Shown here one piece after another: positions 17,388-25,864 of a stretch of 64,000 nucleotides of DNA (its first letter is position 1; every line of letters begins with the position of its first letter). The DNA is taken from contig NZ_VTER01000001.1 of the NCBI RefSeq assembly GCF_008180445.1, forward strand, positions 62,001-126,000, given 5' to 3'. The notes under the pieces were generated by a model. It did not search any database. It was not told where the DNA came from and worked only from the letters and a program-made list of their open reading frames with translations. A program made the position numbers and the translations under genes. This DNA comes from Bacillus_AB infantis_B (GTDB lineage: Bacteria > Bacillota > Bacilli > Bacillales > Cytobacillaceae).

Positions 17388-18074
17388 TTATAGTGCCATT
17401 CGGTCAAGTATGAAAGTCTCAATGAGCTTACGTCTTCTGATTCGCTTGTTCTCTGCATCATTTCCTGATGAGGCAGCTTCTGTATCAACAAGCTGAGCAT
17501 CTTCGTCGTCATCATCATCATCATCATCATCATCTTCGTCTTCATCTTCTTCATCTTCATCTTCGTCTTCTTCATCATCTTCGTCTTCATCATCTTCATC
17601 TTCATCTTCATCTTCATCTTCATCTTCATCTTCATCTTCGTCTTCTTCATCATCTTCGTCTTCATCATCTTCATCTTCATCTTCATCTTCATCTTCATCT
17701 TCATCTTCATCTTCATCTTCATCTTCGTCTTCTTCATCTTCTTCTTCGTCTTCATCTTCTTCTTCTTCTTCGTCTTCGTCTTCGTCTTCATCTTCGTCTT
17801 CATCTTCTTCTTCGTCTTCGTCTATTTCGTCTTCTTCCTCATCTTCATCCTCATCCTCATCTTCTTCTGCTAAGTCTTCTTCTTCACCATCTCTTTCAAA
17901 TTCTGTCTCAGTTCCATCTTCAAATTCAACTTTTAAAGTGACTTCCCCGACAGCTTCATTGTTCATTGAACCTGACAGAAAGCTCAACACATCTTCATAG
18001 GTTGAGTTTTCACTCAGTTCCATTCCCTCCTTGAACTCGATCTTGATTTTGGCCTTTACAATTTCTTTTGACAT
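17388..18074 (-). CDS. extremely acidic low-complexity protein
   Basis: 228 residues. An N-terminal segment of about 65 residues (MSKEIVKAKIKIEFKEGMEL...) has a plausible beta-rich pattern ending VEFEDGTETEFER. Residues about 70-195 are almost only Asp and Glu. The C-terminus returns to a normal composition with a basic patch (KRIRRRKL). ATG 18074 follows GGGAGGAAAGAGAA; a TTG at 18113 lacks a good site. The GAT/GAA codon runs make a hexanucleotide-like repeat prone to length change. It converges on the cotSA-like gene, whose product has a lysine-rich tail. Function unknown. Confidence 0.8.
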   Translation of the reverse strand: MSKEIVKAKIKIEFKEGMELSENSTYEDVLSFLSGSMNNEAVGEVTLKVEFEDGTETEFERDGEEEDLAEEDEDEDEDEEEDEIDEDEEEDEDEDEDEDEDEEEEEDEDEEEDEEDEDEDEDEDEDEDEDEDEDEDDEDEDDEEDEDEDEDEDEDEDEDEDDEDEDDEEDEDEDEEDEDEDDDDDDDDDDEDAQLVDTEAASSGNDAENKRIRRRKLIETFILDRMAL

Positions 18075-18216
18075 TTCTCTTTCCTCCCTTGGAGCTTTCT
18101 TGTTTAATACCAATAAGCTTTTGATTATACATGTCCAAAATTGTCATCAGAGTTTCTGAATCCTTAGTATTAGAATATGTTTCTCTTAAAAACTTGATAT
18201 AGGACAACTTTCTCAT
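18010..18216 (-). CDS. possible 68-aa protein overlapping the acidic gene
   Basis: ATG 18216 opens a frame whose first 40 residues (MRKLSYIKFLRETYSNTKDS...) look protein-like, but the end runs 65 bp into the acidic-protein gene in another frame and the ribosome binding site is poor. It may be a real overlapping gene, a remnant or chance. The rest of 18217-18412 holds nothing I can identify. Confidence 0.3.
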   Translation of the reverse strand: MRKLSYIKFLRETYSNTKDSETLMTILDMYNQKLIGIKQESSKGGKRNVKRNCKGQNQDRVQGGNGTE

Positions 18217-18412
18217 GTTACGTCTTTATATAAAAATTGGACAAATGCCCCTGCTGCCTAAGAGCTGACCTGCCAAAACAGAAGCATGAAAAAAAGCATC
18301 AAAACGATGCCGAGATTGAATTCTATATTTTTTGGGGAGTTTATTTCCCTTCTGAAGTATTCTCAGTACCAAAAAGCTCTTTTTGAACGAAGACTCTTTA
18401 TAATATAATCAC

Positions 18413-18592
18413 CTAAAAATTTGAGCCCCCATGATCCCTGTTGTCTCCCATCATATAATTCGAATCATCGCCAGGCTTGGCATGAGGATGTGTGACATTT
18501 GGCGGGTTATTATTTATTTTCTTTCTGCGCCAGTCGATCAGAAAGGCAAATCCAAGGACAAGGAATATGATAATTAAAAGAAACCAAATCAT
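18413..18592 (-). CDS. small single-pass membrane protein, 59 aa
   Basis: A hydrophobic N-terminal segment (MIWFLLIIIFLVLGFAFLI) is followed by a basic stop-transfer WRRKK and a polar His/Asn/Gly/Asp-rich tail that would face the cytoplasm. The start ATG at 18592 overlaps the stop region of the upstream membrane-protein gene by 4 bp, so the two are translationally coupled. No family recognised. Confidence 0.65.
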   Translation of the reverse strand: MIWFLLIIIFLVLGFAFLIDWRRKKINNNPPNVTHPHAKPGDDSNYMMGDNRDHGGSNF

Positions 18593-19170
18593 GATTCTCC
18601 TCCTTTCCCATAGTACTCCAGCGGGATTTTCAACTTGCCAATTATCAGTGTATGATCCTCATCCACTTCATATGACATCTTAATTAGTTCATTTTGGCTC
18701 TTTTCAGCGAGTTTCGAATCGTCTCTAAATTCTTTTCCCTCTTCATAAACATACGGTAAAACCCTGCTATAGACCTTTACGGCCACACCATCATAATCTT
18801 TTTGCGGCAGTTCATAGCTAAATCCGGTGATCGCATAATCTGTACCTTCAATAATCGTATAATTTTCTGCAAACATGAGCCTTGGCAGGATGGATACAAG
18901 AATGATAAGCAGCAGAAGCACTGCAGCCATCCCAGGTATGCTTTTATTTTCAAAGTATATTCCCGAAACCAGTGTGAACACAAAGACCATCAGAAAGTCG
19001 GGAACCAATGCTGCCATCTGCAGGTCCTGCCCTTCTGGTCCGATAAGAGCGAAGCCTGCCGCCGACAGAATGATCATGGCCAGTCTAATGAGGAGATACA
19101 TTCCCGTAATTCCCAATAATGTTAAACAAAAAAAAGAGAGGATATTATAAGGACGTCCACTGGCATTCAT
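18589..19170 (-). CDS. membrane protein of unknown function
   Basis: 193 residues with three to four membrane segments in the first 100 (about 10-40, 50-70 and 77-95), then an extracytoplasmic or cytoplasmic soluble domain of about 95 residues rich in Glu/Lys/Tyr (GFSYELPQKDYDG...). AAGGAGGT lies 6 nt before ATG 19170. It overlaps the start of the 59-residue protein. I do not recognise the soluble domain. The gene pair stands between the acidic protein and an APH-type kinase gene. Confidence 0.8.
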   Translation of the reverse strand: MNASGRPYNILSFFCLTLLGITGMYLLIRLAMIILSAAGFALIGPEGQDLQMAALVPDFLMVFVFTLVSGIYFENKSIPGMAAVLLLLIILVSILPRLMFAENYTIIEGTDYAITGFSYELPQKDYDGVAVKVYSRVLPYVYEEGKEFRDDSKLAEKSQNELIKMSYEVDEDHTLIIGKLKIPLEYYGKGGES

Positions 19171-19232
19171 CGCTAGACCTCCTTCTATCTGGCTTTTTCA
19201 AATTTAATCAAGGCTGAAGAGAAGGTAAGCCT

Positions 19233-20087
19233 TCAAAACATTGATGCAAGCAGCAGCTCATTCTCTCTCATAAATTCCCTATGCTTCTCTGCCCCTCTCT
19301 TCTGCCCCCAGCCGACAGAACAAAATGCATCAAAAAACTTATAAAAAGGAAGGATGCTTTCCAGATCAATCATGGGTCTTAAGGTTTCATAGCCTTCTGT
19401 ATAGGCCTCCCTGGAACCTTCATGACGTTCCCACACATCCCGGTTTATCTTAGAAAAGTCCATTTCAGGAGATCCGGAACGGGCACTTTCGAAATCGATG
19501 ATACCTGCCACTTCATTGTCTTTCACGAGAATATTTCCCGGCCTGAAATCCATGTGGATGATACAGGGGCCATCAGGGGCGGGAAGTTCCTGTAAACTTT
19601 TATAAAAGTGCTTCTGAGACATTTCAAGCAGACTATCAGGAAGCACCTTGGAGGCATGCAGGCCGAAATGTTCCAATTTCTCCCTGACCATTTCTCTCCA
19701 CTCCTTGGGATCAAAGCAGGAATATGCCTTAGGAAGCGGCGCATTATGCAGCATTGCATGGTGCCTGCCAATTTCGAAGGCAAGATCCCTGTCCATACCA
19801 CGGGTGCATGGTTCGCCTTCGATTCCTTCAAGCAGCAGTGCACCTGCCATGTTTTCATCCCCTTCCCAATGATCAATGACTGCAGGCACCGGGACATGCC
19901 CTCTTAATAATCGGAGCACTTCCAGTTCTCTTTCAAGCTTCTCTGCGGAAAAGGGAATTTTCAAATATATCGTCCGCCCCCCATTAAGTACTAATTTGTA
20001 CACAGTGGAACTGAAAGACTCGGGAACATTGCTGATTTGCTTTACACTTAATTGAAATCGGTCAATATAGTTCTGTATTAGTTCCAT
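19233..20087 (-). CDS. aminoglycoside phosphotransferase (APH) family protein
   Basis: 284 residues with an APH/choline-kinase fold. The catalytic-loop motif is HMDFRPGNI, with Asp180 as catalytic base and Asn185 as metal ligand; the metal-binding Asp198 lies in IIDFESARSG. The N-lobe lysine is in TIYLKIPF. Such chromosomal genes usually phosphorylate unknown small molecules and are not proof of resistance. AGGAGAATCC precedes ATG 20087. It stands alone, downstream of the anti-sigma gene on the same strand but beyond a terminator at 20200. Confidence 0.88.
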   Translation of the reverse strand: MELIQNYIDRFQLSVKQISNVPESFSSTVYKLVLNGGRTIYLKIPFSAEKLERELEVLRLLRGHVPVPAVIDHWEGDENMAGALLLEGIEGEPCTRGMDRDLAFEIGRHHAMLHNAPLPKAYSCFDPKEWREMVREKLEHFGLHASKVLPDSLLEMSQKHFYKSLQELPAPDGPCIIHMDFRPGNILVKDNEVAGIIDFESARSGSPEMDFSKINRDVWERHEGSREAYTEGYETLRPMIDLESILPFYKFFDAFCSVGWGQKRGAEKHREFMRENELLLASMF

Positions 20088-20199
20088 GGATTCTCCTGTT
20101 CCTTCAAAAGCTTTTGATTTTCATGCTTATATATACTTATCCTTATAAATTCGACTTAAAAATAAAAAAACCCTCTCAAAAAGTAATTTTTTGTAAAAC

Positions 20200-20225
20200 A
20201 AAAGCAGGGTCAGCGCCCTGCTTTT
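20200..20225 (-). terminator. terminator of the ECF sigma operon
   Basis: Ten-bp stem AAAAGCAGGG/CCCTGCTTTT overlapping the stop of the anti-sigma gene. Minus-strand transcription ends in a T run. Confidence 0.85.
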
Positions 20226-21781
20226 CCATCCAATTCAATCTTTATGTTTTTGCTGCTGAATATGGTATAGCTGTAGCCCTCGATTTCAAGCCGTTCAGGA
20301 ATCACTTCCTGGCTTCCATCTCCTTTTAGATTAATAGTATGCTTTGTTGTATACAGTCTCGGTTCGGATAGTTCGTCTGTACGCATAAAGTATTCGTCAG
20401 CCTTGTATCTCTGGCCATCTTTGTCGATAAAATAACCGTCTGAATTGCCTGCTGATGAGGTCCTTCCTTTACCTTCAATTGTAAATTGCAGTTTTTCATA
20501 TGCACGGCTTTCCGGCAATTCCTCAGTCAAGACTACTTGAGCCGTTTTGCCGGGTTCTATGCTGTCGATTGAGATGCGGTTTCCTTTATATTCAGCCTTG
20601 ATGGGAAGGCTTTTCCCCTTAAGATCAATGCTTTTTGGTTCTTCTACTGAATATTGCAGAGCACCCAGATGTAATTTAATATCCTTTGGCTCTTCCCCGT
20701 ATATAGAATCGAAGGAAGCTGTCACTGTATTCCACCCACCGCCGGATATGTCTCCTCCAGGACCGAAGAGCTGGCTGCTGACAAGGCCATTCTCTGTTTC
20801 AATACTGTCGATGGCAATATAATCAAGGATTTTATCACTATGGGTGTTTTGATATCTGTAAGTAATCATGGTCGCTGTAGGAGCAATGACGAGTTTTTCA
20901 AAAATAATTGGATTCCCATCCGCTTCTGTTTTGGCAGATAAAGGGTATTCTAAGCTGGGGTGTTTTACCACTGGAACCGTGAATGACCATTCCCCTTTCA
21001 AAGTTTCACGTGTATTTTCTTTCCCCTCATCCCGATTTGATGCTTCAATAAATTTCTCCAGCTGCACAATTTTAAGATTAATGGTTCCTTCCGGCTGATC
21101 CATTGGTGCCACAGCAAGTTTTCCCCTAAAGGTATTTTTTTGATCGGAATAAAGATTCAATTGGCTTCTGATGGGCGAAAATGATGGTTCATCCTGATTC
21201 CCCCAATATTCATCTGCGTTCAAGACTTGAATGCCGTCATAATCCGGCTTAAAAAGATCGTCGGTCTTCAAATTTTCTACTTCATAATAGATCAGAGTCT
21301 GGATATCATCTGCCGCCACACTTGTTATCCTCACTTTGACCCCGCTGCTTTCTGCTTCAAGATCCAGCTTTTCGCCAAGTCCTGACTGGATGTATTGCTG
21401 CTCCTGCCCGCTTTCTGCGGTACTGAAATTCTGCCACCAATCTTTAAAAGTAGTGAATCCGCCATTGGCAGCTGCCGTTCCGACAAATAAGGTAAGGCAG
21501 ACAGCTGCCGCCAAACCGCCGATCCTGCTGGCTTTGCTTTTCTTCTTCCTTTCCGATTCTGACAGCCTGACCCTTTTTGCCACATTCAGCATAAATTCTT
21601 CAGGCATGTCAATTTCTTGTGATCTAACAGCCAATTCAGCCGTTATTTCCTGCAGCTGTATCATTTCAGCTTCACATTTTCCGCAGTTTTCCAAGTGGTC
21701 TTTCAATATTTTTTCGTCTCCATGCTGGAGTCTTCCTTCCAGGCTATCCAGCATCAAGTTTTGTATTTCATTGCATGTCAT
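20210..21781 (-). CDS. zinc-binding anti-sigma factor with DUF4179 domain
   Basis: 523 residues. The cytoplasmic anti-sigma domain carries a ZAS motif, His29-x3-Cys33-x2-Cys36 (HLENCGKC). One membrane helix covers about residues 86-106. The large outer region begins with a DUF4179-type segment (FTTFKDWWQNF) and is otherwise beta-rich. ATG 21781 is 9 nt after GGAGGTG and overlaps the sigma gene by 14 bp, typical of coupled sigma/anti-sigma pairs. It should hold the ECF sigma factor inactive until an envelope signal is sensed outside. The signal is unknown. Confidence 0.9.
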   Translation of the reverse strand: MTCNEIQNLMLDSLEGRLQHGDEKILKDHLENCGKCEAEMIQLQEITAELAVRSQEIDMPEEFMLNVAKRVRLSESERKKKSKASRIGGLAAAVCLTLFVGTAAANGGFTTFKDWWQNFSTAESGQEQQYIQSGLGEKLDLEAESSGVKVRITSVAADDIQTLIYYEVENLKTDDLFKPDYDGIQVLNADEYWGNQDEPSFSPIRSQLNLYSDQKNTFRGKLAVAPMDQPEGTINLKIVQLEKFIEASNRDEGKENTRETLKGEWSFTVPVVKHPSLEYPLSAKTEADGNPIIFEKLVIAPTATMITYRYQNTHSDKILDYIAIDSIETENGLVSSQLFGPGGDISGGGWNTVTASFDSIYGEEPKDIKLHLGALQYSVEEPKSIDLKGKSLPIKAEYKGNRISIDSIEPGKTAQVVLTEELPESRAYEKLQFTIEGKGRTSSAGNSDGYFIDKDGQRYKADEYFMRTDELSEPRLYTTKHTINLKGDGSQEVIPERLEIEGYSYTIFSSKNIKIELDGKAGR

Positions 21782-22301
21782 GGCTGCCAGCACCTCCATA
21801 TTCTTTGCGAAGAATCAGCAATCCCCTATAAATACGGCTCTTAACAGTACCGAGCGGAAGGCCGAGAATGCCTGCAATTTCTTCCTGAGAGAATCCTTGT
21901 ATATATTTCAGCAGAACCGGCTCCCTGAATTTCTCATCAACATGTCCAAGTGCATCCAGCACTTCCAGCCTGACTGAGGGAAGCTGTCCTGCCTCTTTTC
22001 CTTCGATAGCAGTTTCCTGCTGCCTGCGCCTATTCCTCCGGTAAATGTCCCTGCACTCATTAATGAAAATAGAAGTTACCCATGTTTCAAAATAACGGTC
22101 CTGCTTCAGTTTATCGATATGGTCATGAACCTTCAGAATCGTATTATGGAATACATCCTCCACATCATGATGATTCTTTAAATATGCCCAGCCGATTTTA
22201 TAAAACTTTGATTTGCGTGCCTCAAACCAGCTTATAACGGCATCAATATCCTTTTCCTTGATTTTTTTCAGCATAATTGAATCCTTTATGGCTTTAATCA
22301 C
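21768..22301 (-). CDS. ECF-type RNA polymerase sigma factor
   Basis: 177 residues. Region 2 contains the -10-recognition and core-binding segment (HHDVEDVFHNTILKVHDHI) and region 4 a helix-turn-helix (SQEEIAGILGLPLGTVKSR). The GTG start at 22301 follows GGGGGAAGA. The anti-sigma gene overlaps its end. A candidate ECF-type promoter 38 bp upstream suggests autoregulation. The general architecture resembles SigM/SigV-like envelope stress factors, but the exact group is not assigned. Confidence 0.92.
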   Translation of the reverse strand: MIKAIKDSIMLKKIKEKDIDAVISWFEARKSKFYKIGWAYLKNHHDVEDVFHNTILKVHDHIDKLKQDRYFETWVTSIFINECRDIYRRNRRRQQETAIEGKEAGQLPSVRLEVLDALGHVDEKFREPVLLKYIQGFSQEEIAGILGLPLGTVKSRIYRGLLILRKEYGGAGSHDMQ

Positions 22302-22338
22302 ACTCTTCCCCCGGCCCCTTCCTGCTGTATCTTTGTTA

Positions 22339-22368
22339 ATTAGAGGAATGACGGCTGCAAAAAGTTCC
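22339..22368 (-). promoter_or_regulatory. candidate ECF autoregulatory promoter
   Basis: On the minus strand GGAAC (22368-22364, inside GGGAACTTTTT) is followed after 17 nt by CCTCTAAT (22346-22339). This resembles the GGAAC/CGTCTAAT pattern of Bacillus ECF promoters with one mismatch and slightly long spacing. Confidence 0.45.
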
Positions 22369-22394
22369 CTTTAATTTTAGTTATCAATAAAAAA

Positions 22395-22414
22395 AGAGCT
22401 GCAGAGCAGCCCTC
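22395..22414 (-). terminator. terminator of the 22447-23530 gene cluster
   Basis: An imperfect stem AGAG-CTGC/GCAG-CTCT with a 2-nt bulge, followed by a T run on the minus strand. Confidence 0.5.
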
Positions 22415-22446
22415 TTCAAGACAGTCACAATCCCACTTGTATTTTT

Positions 22447-22632
22447 TTAATGGATATGATTGTTGTAAGGATCATAGATCCCTGTCAATAAAAGCACAGA
22501 AATACAAAGAATAATAGTAGCGCCAGCCAATGTTAATGAGGCTGCCTTTTGGTTCCGCTTCAACATTGAACATCCTGTTATCAGGAGAACAGCACCCATC
22601 AACAGCAGTATGAATCCAGCTCCAATATTCAT
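22447..22632 (-). CDS. small membrane protein, 61 aa
   Basis: Two hydrophobic segments (about 4-22 and 30-52) separated by a short basic turn KRNQK, ending in a polar DPYNNHIH tail. GTGGAGATT precedes ATG 22632, 18 bp after the stop of the flavin-oxidoreductase-like gene, so it is probably the last gene of that cluster. No family recognised. Confidence 0.65.
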   Translation of the reverse strand: MNIGAGFILLLMGAVLLITGCSMLKRNQKAASLTLAGATIILCISVLLLTGIYDPYNNHIH

Positions 22633-22650
22633 AAGAAAATCTCCACGTGA

Positions 22651-23292
22651 TCAATAAAGCCGCTGCACATAGCCTTCATTCAGTTCCTTTTCAACCTGCT
22701 CTGCAGTGACATTCGGTATCTTCGTATGAGCGACGATCATTTTAGCTGCAGATGGAAGCTCTTCTTTGCCCGCCCATGTTTCCGGCTTCCACAGCCCTGA
22801 CCTGATAAAAGCTTTGGCACAATGGGTATAGCATTCCTTCACCCGGACGCCTATTCCGAACAAAGGCAGCTTGCCATCTACCGCACTCATCTCAAGCAGG
22901 TCCTGATCGCGGACTATAAAAGCCTCCCCATTAACCCTTAAGGTCTCACCAAGCCCCGGTATAAAAAAAATAAGACCAACATGGGGGTTTTCCAGTAAAT
23001 TTTGGACAGAATCCAGCCTTTTATTGCCGGGCCTTTCAGGAATAAATAAGTGCTTTTCGTCAATTACAGCAACAAACCCCGGCATATCGCCCCTTGGAGA
23101 AACATCACATTCGCCAGCACTGTTGGACGTTGCCATCGTTAGAAACGGTGACTTACGGATGAACTCCCTGCAATGTTCATCGACTATCGGAATCACCTTA
23201 CTTTGTGCCCTTTCACTTGGAGACCCGACGACAGGACGGAACTCTATAAATTCTTCCTTTGTTTGAATGACATTTTTAAAAATAGTATTCAT
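22651..23292 (-). CDS. pyridoxamine 5'-phosphate oxidase family protein
   Basis: 213 residues with a split-barrel flavin-binding fold. Visible family features are FLTMATSNSAGECDVSPRGD, in the N-terminal barrel with the phosphate-contacting SPRGD, and GLIFFIPGLGETLRVNG. This matches the MSMEG_1061-type subgroup, whose members bind FMN or F420 and are of largely unknown substrate. ATG 23292 follows AAAGGTGATTGA and is coupled to the preceding small gene's stop. An upstream start at 23337 has no comparable ribosome site. Confidence 0.85.
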   Translation of the reverse strand: MNTIFKNVIQTKEEFIEFRPVVGSPSERAQSKVIPIVDEHCREFIRKSPFLTMATSNSAGECDVSPRGDMPGFVAVIDEKHLFIPERPGNKRLDSVQNLLENPHVGLIFFIPGLGETLRVNGEAFIVRDQDLLEMSAVDGKLPLFGIGVRVKECYTHCAKAFIRSGLWKPETWAGKEELPSAAKMIVAHTKIPNVTAEQVEKELNEGYVQRLY

Positions 23293-23293
23293 T

Positions 23294-23530
23294 TCAATCA
23301 CCTTTTTCATCAGATTTACGCACCGCCTGGCTGTCACTCTTCTTTTCAGTAAATGCCCATGTAAAAAATAGCCTGGCTCCAGTAATACAGATTGAGATAC
23401 TTATGTTCCTTTGCCAATGGATGCTATCTCCACGAATCACATCAAATAGACTGAATGAAAACATCCAGATAAAAAATAGGACTGCGTTATGCCATTTAGG
23501 GTTCCTGATACCTGTTCCCCCAATCTTCAT
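23294..23530 (-). CDS. small membrane protein, 78 aa
   Basis: Two hydrophobic stretches (about 15-32 and 45-60) and a charged C-terminal tail KKSDSQAVRKSDEKGD. The stop TGA at 23294 lies one base before the start ATG of the PNPOx-family gene, so the two are translationally coupled. The ribosome site is weak. It is the first gene of a three-gene cluster. Function unknown. Confidence 0.6.
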   Translation of the reverse strand: MKIGGTGIRNPKWHNAVLFFIWMFSFSLFDVIRGDSIHWQRNISISICITGARLFFTWAFTEKKSDSQAVRKSDEKGD

Positions 23531-23637
23531 TCCAGGAATAATCCTTTTTTTAGACGTCTAAAAATTCCAGATAAGTATATGTATTCAGTATAATAGACGA
23601 AATGCTGAGAATAAAGATTCAATTTTCCGCAAAAAAA

Positions 23638-23660
23638 AGAGAAGCAGTTTCTGCCTCTCT
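23638..23660 (-). terminator. terminator of the STAS gene
   Basis: Ten-base arms AGAGAAGCAG and CTGCCTCTCT (one mismatch) with a 3-nt loop. An 8-nt T run follows on the minus strand. Confidence 0.8.
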
Positions 23661-23670
23661 TTTCTTCTGT

Positions 23671-24440
23671 CTATAATACCTGATGAAGGCTTGAAAAAAC
23701 TTGTATGTCGTTTAAATTCACCTCAAGCTTCACAAATGTCTGGGCAATTTCCGGCCGGATCCCTGTCAGCTTAACTGTCATCCCTGTTATCTGAATCGCT
23801 TTGACTGTCCTGAGAAGTTCATGAGCGATGCGGGTATCGATGAATTCTACACCTGACAAATCAATGACCATGCAATTCAGTGACCTGCTTGCACCGTACT
23901 GCAGCGCTTTTTCCATGAGGTCATTCGTCCTTTTTCGATCAAGATCGCCAACTAGCGATATGACCGCTACGTCGTCAGAAACCCGGATAATTGGTATAGA
24001 CAGCATCTTAACCTTCGCTTCTGCAGCCAGCAGTCTAGTGCGCATCAATGAAGAGGACTTTTCGCTGGTCCAGCAGATGATATCATCGGCTGTTTTGTGA
24101 AATTGCCTGTCCCATTGTTCATAAAGGTCCTCAGTCCAACCTTTTTGTTTGGCCATTTTTCTGAGCTTTGCAGCAGTTTCCTCCCTGAAGGAACATACCT
24201 GCTCTATCATTAGTTCAGCCGGTGTACCTGCCGCTAGCAGCTGATCCAGATTATTTTCCCAAAAACCAATTGTTGTCTTCCTATATTCCTTGTCAGGATG
24301 AAAGGCCTCCGCAAACATATCAGCCAGATTGTTTCTACAGTGATGGAGCACATTTTTCCACTCAGGTTGGGGATATCCCGAAGTTTTTTTTCCAGGAAAA
24401 CCTGATGAGTAATCTCTCTCATAATGCTGGTGTATTCCAT
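23671..24440 (-). pseudogene. RsbR-type STAS domain protein with a frameshift at an A8 run
   Basis: The C-terminal STAS domain (about 120 residues) is intact, with DLSGVEFIDTRIAHEL containing the phosphorylatable Thr position and the ending GIRPEIAQTFVKLE typical of RsbR paralogues, which act in the stressosome controlling sigma-B. The globin-like N-terminal part begins at ATG 24440 behind GGAGAG (MEYTSIMREITHQVFLEKK) and shifts frame at eight A residues (plus-strand T 24384-24391). One more A would join it to TSGYPQPEWKNVLHHC. It is either a sequencing slip or a real length variant. Without correction only a shorter protein from GTG 24351 can be read. Confidence 0.8.
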
Positions 24441-24679
24441 AATCGTCTCTCCGTTCTTCATAGACTGCTAATAAGGTTTATTTTGTGACCTGATGAAGAA
24501 GGGTTCGGTTATTGTTCCCTCTTAACCTACCTTTTCCAGTATGGGGGTTCATCAAACGAAAAAGGACTTAAAGATTGTGGCTGGTTTGACCCGGCTGGTC
24601 AAGAGCATAGAAACTTGACAAGTTAAAATGGTTTTCCAAAGATAACCATCTTATAATAGAAGAATAAGGAGGTATGTTC

Positions 24680-25198
24680 ATGTCTGATATATTTGTATAT
24701 TGGGGAGATGCAAGGATCAAACTTTCCTGGACTAAAAGCAGTTCATTGCCGCCATTAAATAAGATTACCAGCATCCATAGCTTCTGTTTTTATAATGATC
24801 AATTACTGCTTGTTAATCTGAATGAACGGGGATGGGATTTCCCTGGAGGACATCTTGAGGAAAATGAGACACCGGAAGAATGCTGCAGGCGGGAAGCCTG
24901 GGAAGAGGGCTATATAGAAGGAGATTGCACCCTTCTCGGGTATATCACTGTCAGCCATGAGGAAAATCCGCTTTGGAACGAAAATAGCCCGTATCCTAAG
25001 ATAGGATTCCAGGCTATTTATAACATGGAAATAGAGCTGCTCCACCCTTTTGAAGGGAAATTCGAATCTGCAGAGAGAATGCTGATTAATCCCGAAAAAA
25101 CCTCTCTATGGTATAAAGGCTGGAATTTACTGTACGAAGAAATACTGGAAGATTCATTGGCCAGCCGGCAGCTTAGAGCAGTGCCTCCAGATTTATAA
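24680..25198 (+). CDS. Nudix hydrolase
   Basis: 172 residues. The Nudix box reads GGHLEENETPEECCRREAW then EEGY, matching G-x5-E-x7-R-E-U-x-E-E-x-G-U. It binds Mg2+ and cleaves nucleoside diphosphates linked to another group; the substrate is not predictable. ATG 24680 is preferred because AAGGAGGT lies 6 nt before it, whereas ATG 24674 abuts the site. It stands alone and converges on the histidine phosphatase gene. Confidence 0.92.
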   Translation: MSDIFVYWGDARIKLSWTKSSSLPPLNKITSIHSFCFYNDQLLLVNLNERGWDFPGGHLEENETPEECCRREAWEEGYIEGDCTLLGYITVSHEENPLWNENSPYPKIGFQAIYNMEIELLHPFEGKFESAERMLINPEKTSLWYKGWNLLYEEILEDSLASRQLRAVPPDL

Positions 25199-25221
25199 TG
25201 GAGGCATTCAGGGCCGCGAAG

Positions 25222-25794
25222 CTAGACAGGGCAAAGCCTGGTTACACTGGAAAGTCTGATTCCATCAAATTCCAATTTATATAAATCAGGCTTGGAGGAA
25301 CACAATAAAAATTCCAATCCATATTCTTTGCTAAACTTACCCATCATAAGAGTCATAACAGCCCCATGCGTACCGATGGCAATTCTCCTGCCCTGATTTG
25401 TTCGAATCAGATGAAGCAATACTCTTGTTGCTCTATCTTGGCAAGCTCTATTCGACTCCCCGCCAGGCAAAGTGTAATCAGGGTCGGAGAAAGACCGCTC
25501 CAGCAGCGGCAGCAATTTCTCTTTACTTATAATAGCTTCATCCGGCAGGAACACTCTTTCCTTCAGATCCTCAAAAACATGGATGTCTTTATGGAGCCTT
25601 GCTGCAGCCCCCTCGATTGTCTGTACCGCACGCTGATAAGGACTTGATGCAAACACATCAACCCCTTCATCCAGAAGGCACTCACACACCTTTTGAGCAT
25701 CTCTTTTTCCTTTTTCAGTCAACCCTCTTGATCTTTCATTTTCATTTTCTTTGGGCGACTCTCCATGCCTCACCATATATATGTATGTTTTCAT
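25222..25794 (-). CDS. histidine phosphatase family protein
   Basis: 190 residues of the phosphoglycerate-mutase-like superfamily. The phospho-acceptor His10 lies in MVRHGES, Arg and Glu follow in the usual positions (SSPYQRAVQT, ERVFLPDE), and the second catalytic histidine is in IAIGTHGAVMT. It probably acts as a phosphatase on a small phosphorylated metabolite. AAAGGAGAATCT precedes ATG 25794. The gene ends 24 bp from the convergent Nudix gene. Confidence 0.92.
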   Translation of the reverse strand: MKTYIYMVRHGESPKENENERSRGLTEKGKRDAQKVCECLLDEGVDVFASSPYQRAVQTIEGAAARLHKDIHVFEDLKERVFLPDEAIISKEKLLPLLERSFSDPDYTLPGGESNRACQDRATRVLLHLIRTNQGRRIAIGTHGAVMTLMMGKFSKEYGLEFLLCSSKPDLYKLEFDGIRLSSVTRLCPV

Positions 25795-25864
25795 AGATTC
25801 TCCTTTGTATTTTTTACAGAGCCTCTATAGGCCATTTAATCATCAGGCAAACTAAATATTAAAA

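Noticed and set aside
17297..17941. Poly-Met/Lys and poly-His/Leu frames over the acidic gene.
   Set aside because: Frame shadows of the GAT/GAA repeat; the composition is implausible and there are no start signals.
19233..20087. Antibiotic resistance gene call for the APH-family protein.
   Set aside because: The fold is shared by many housekeeping kinases; nothing in the sequence or context indicates drug modification.
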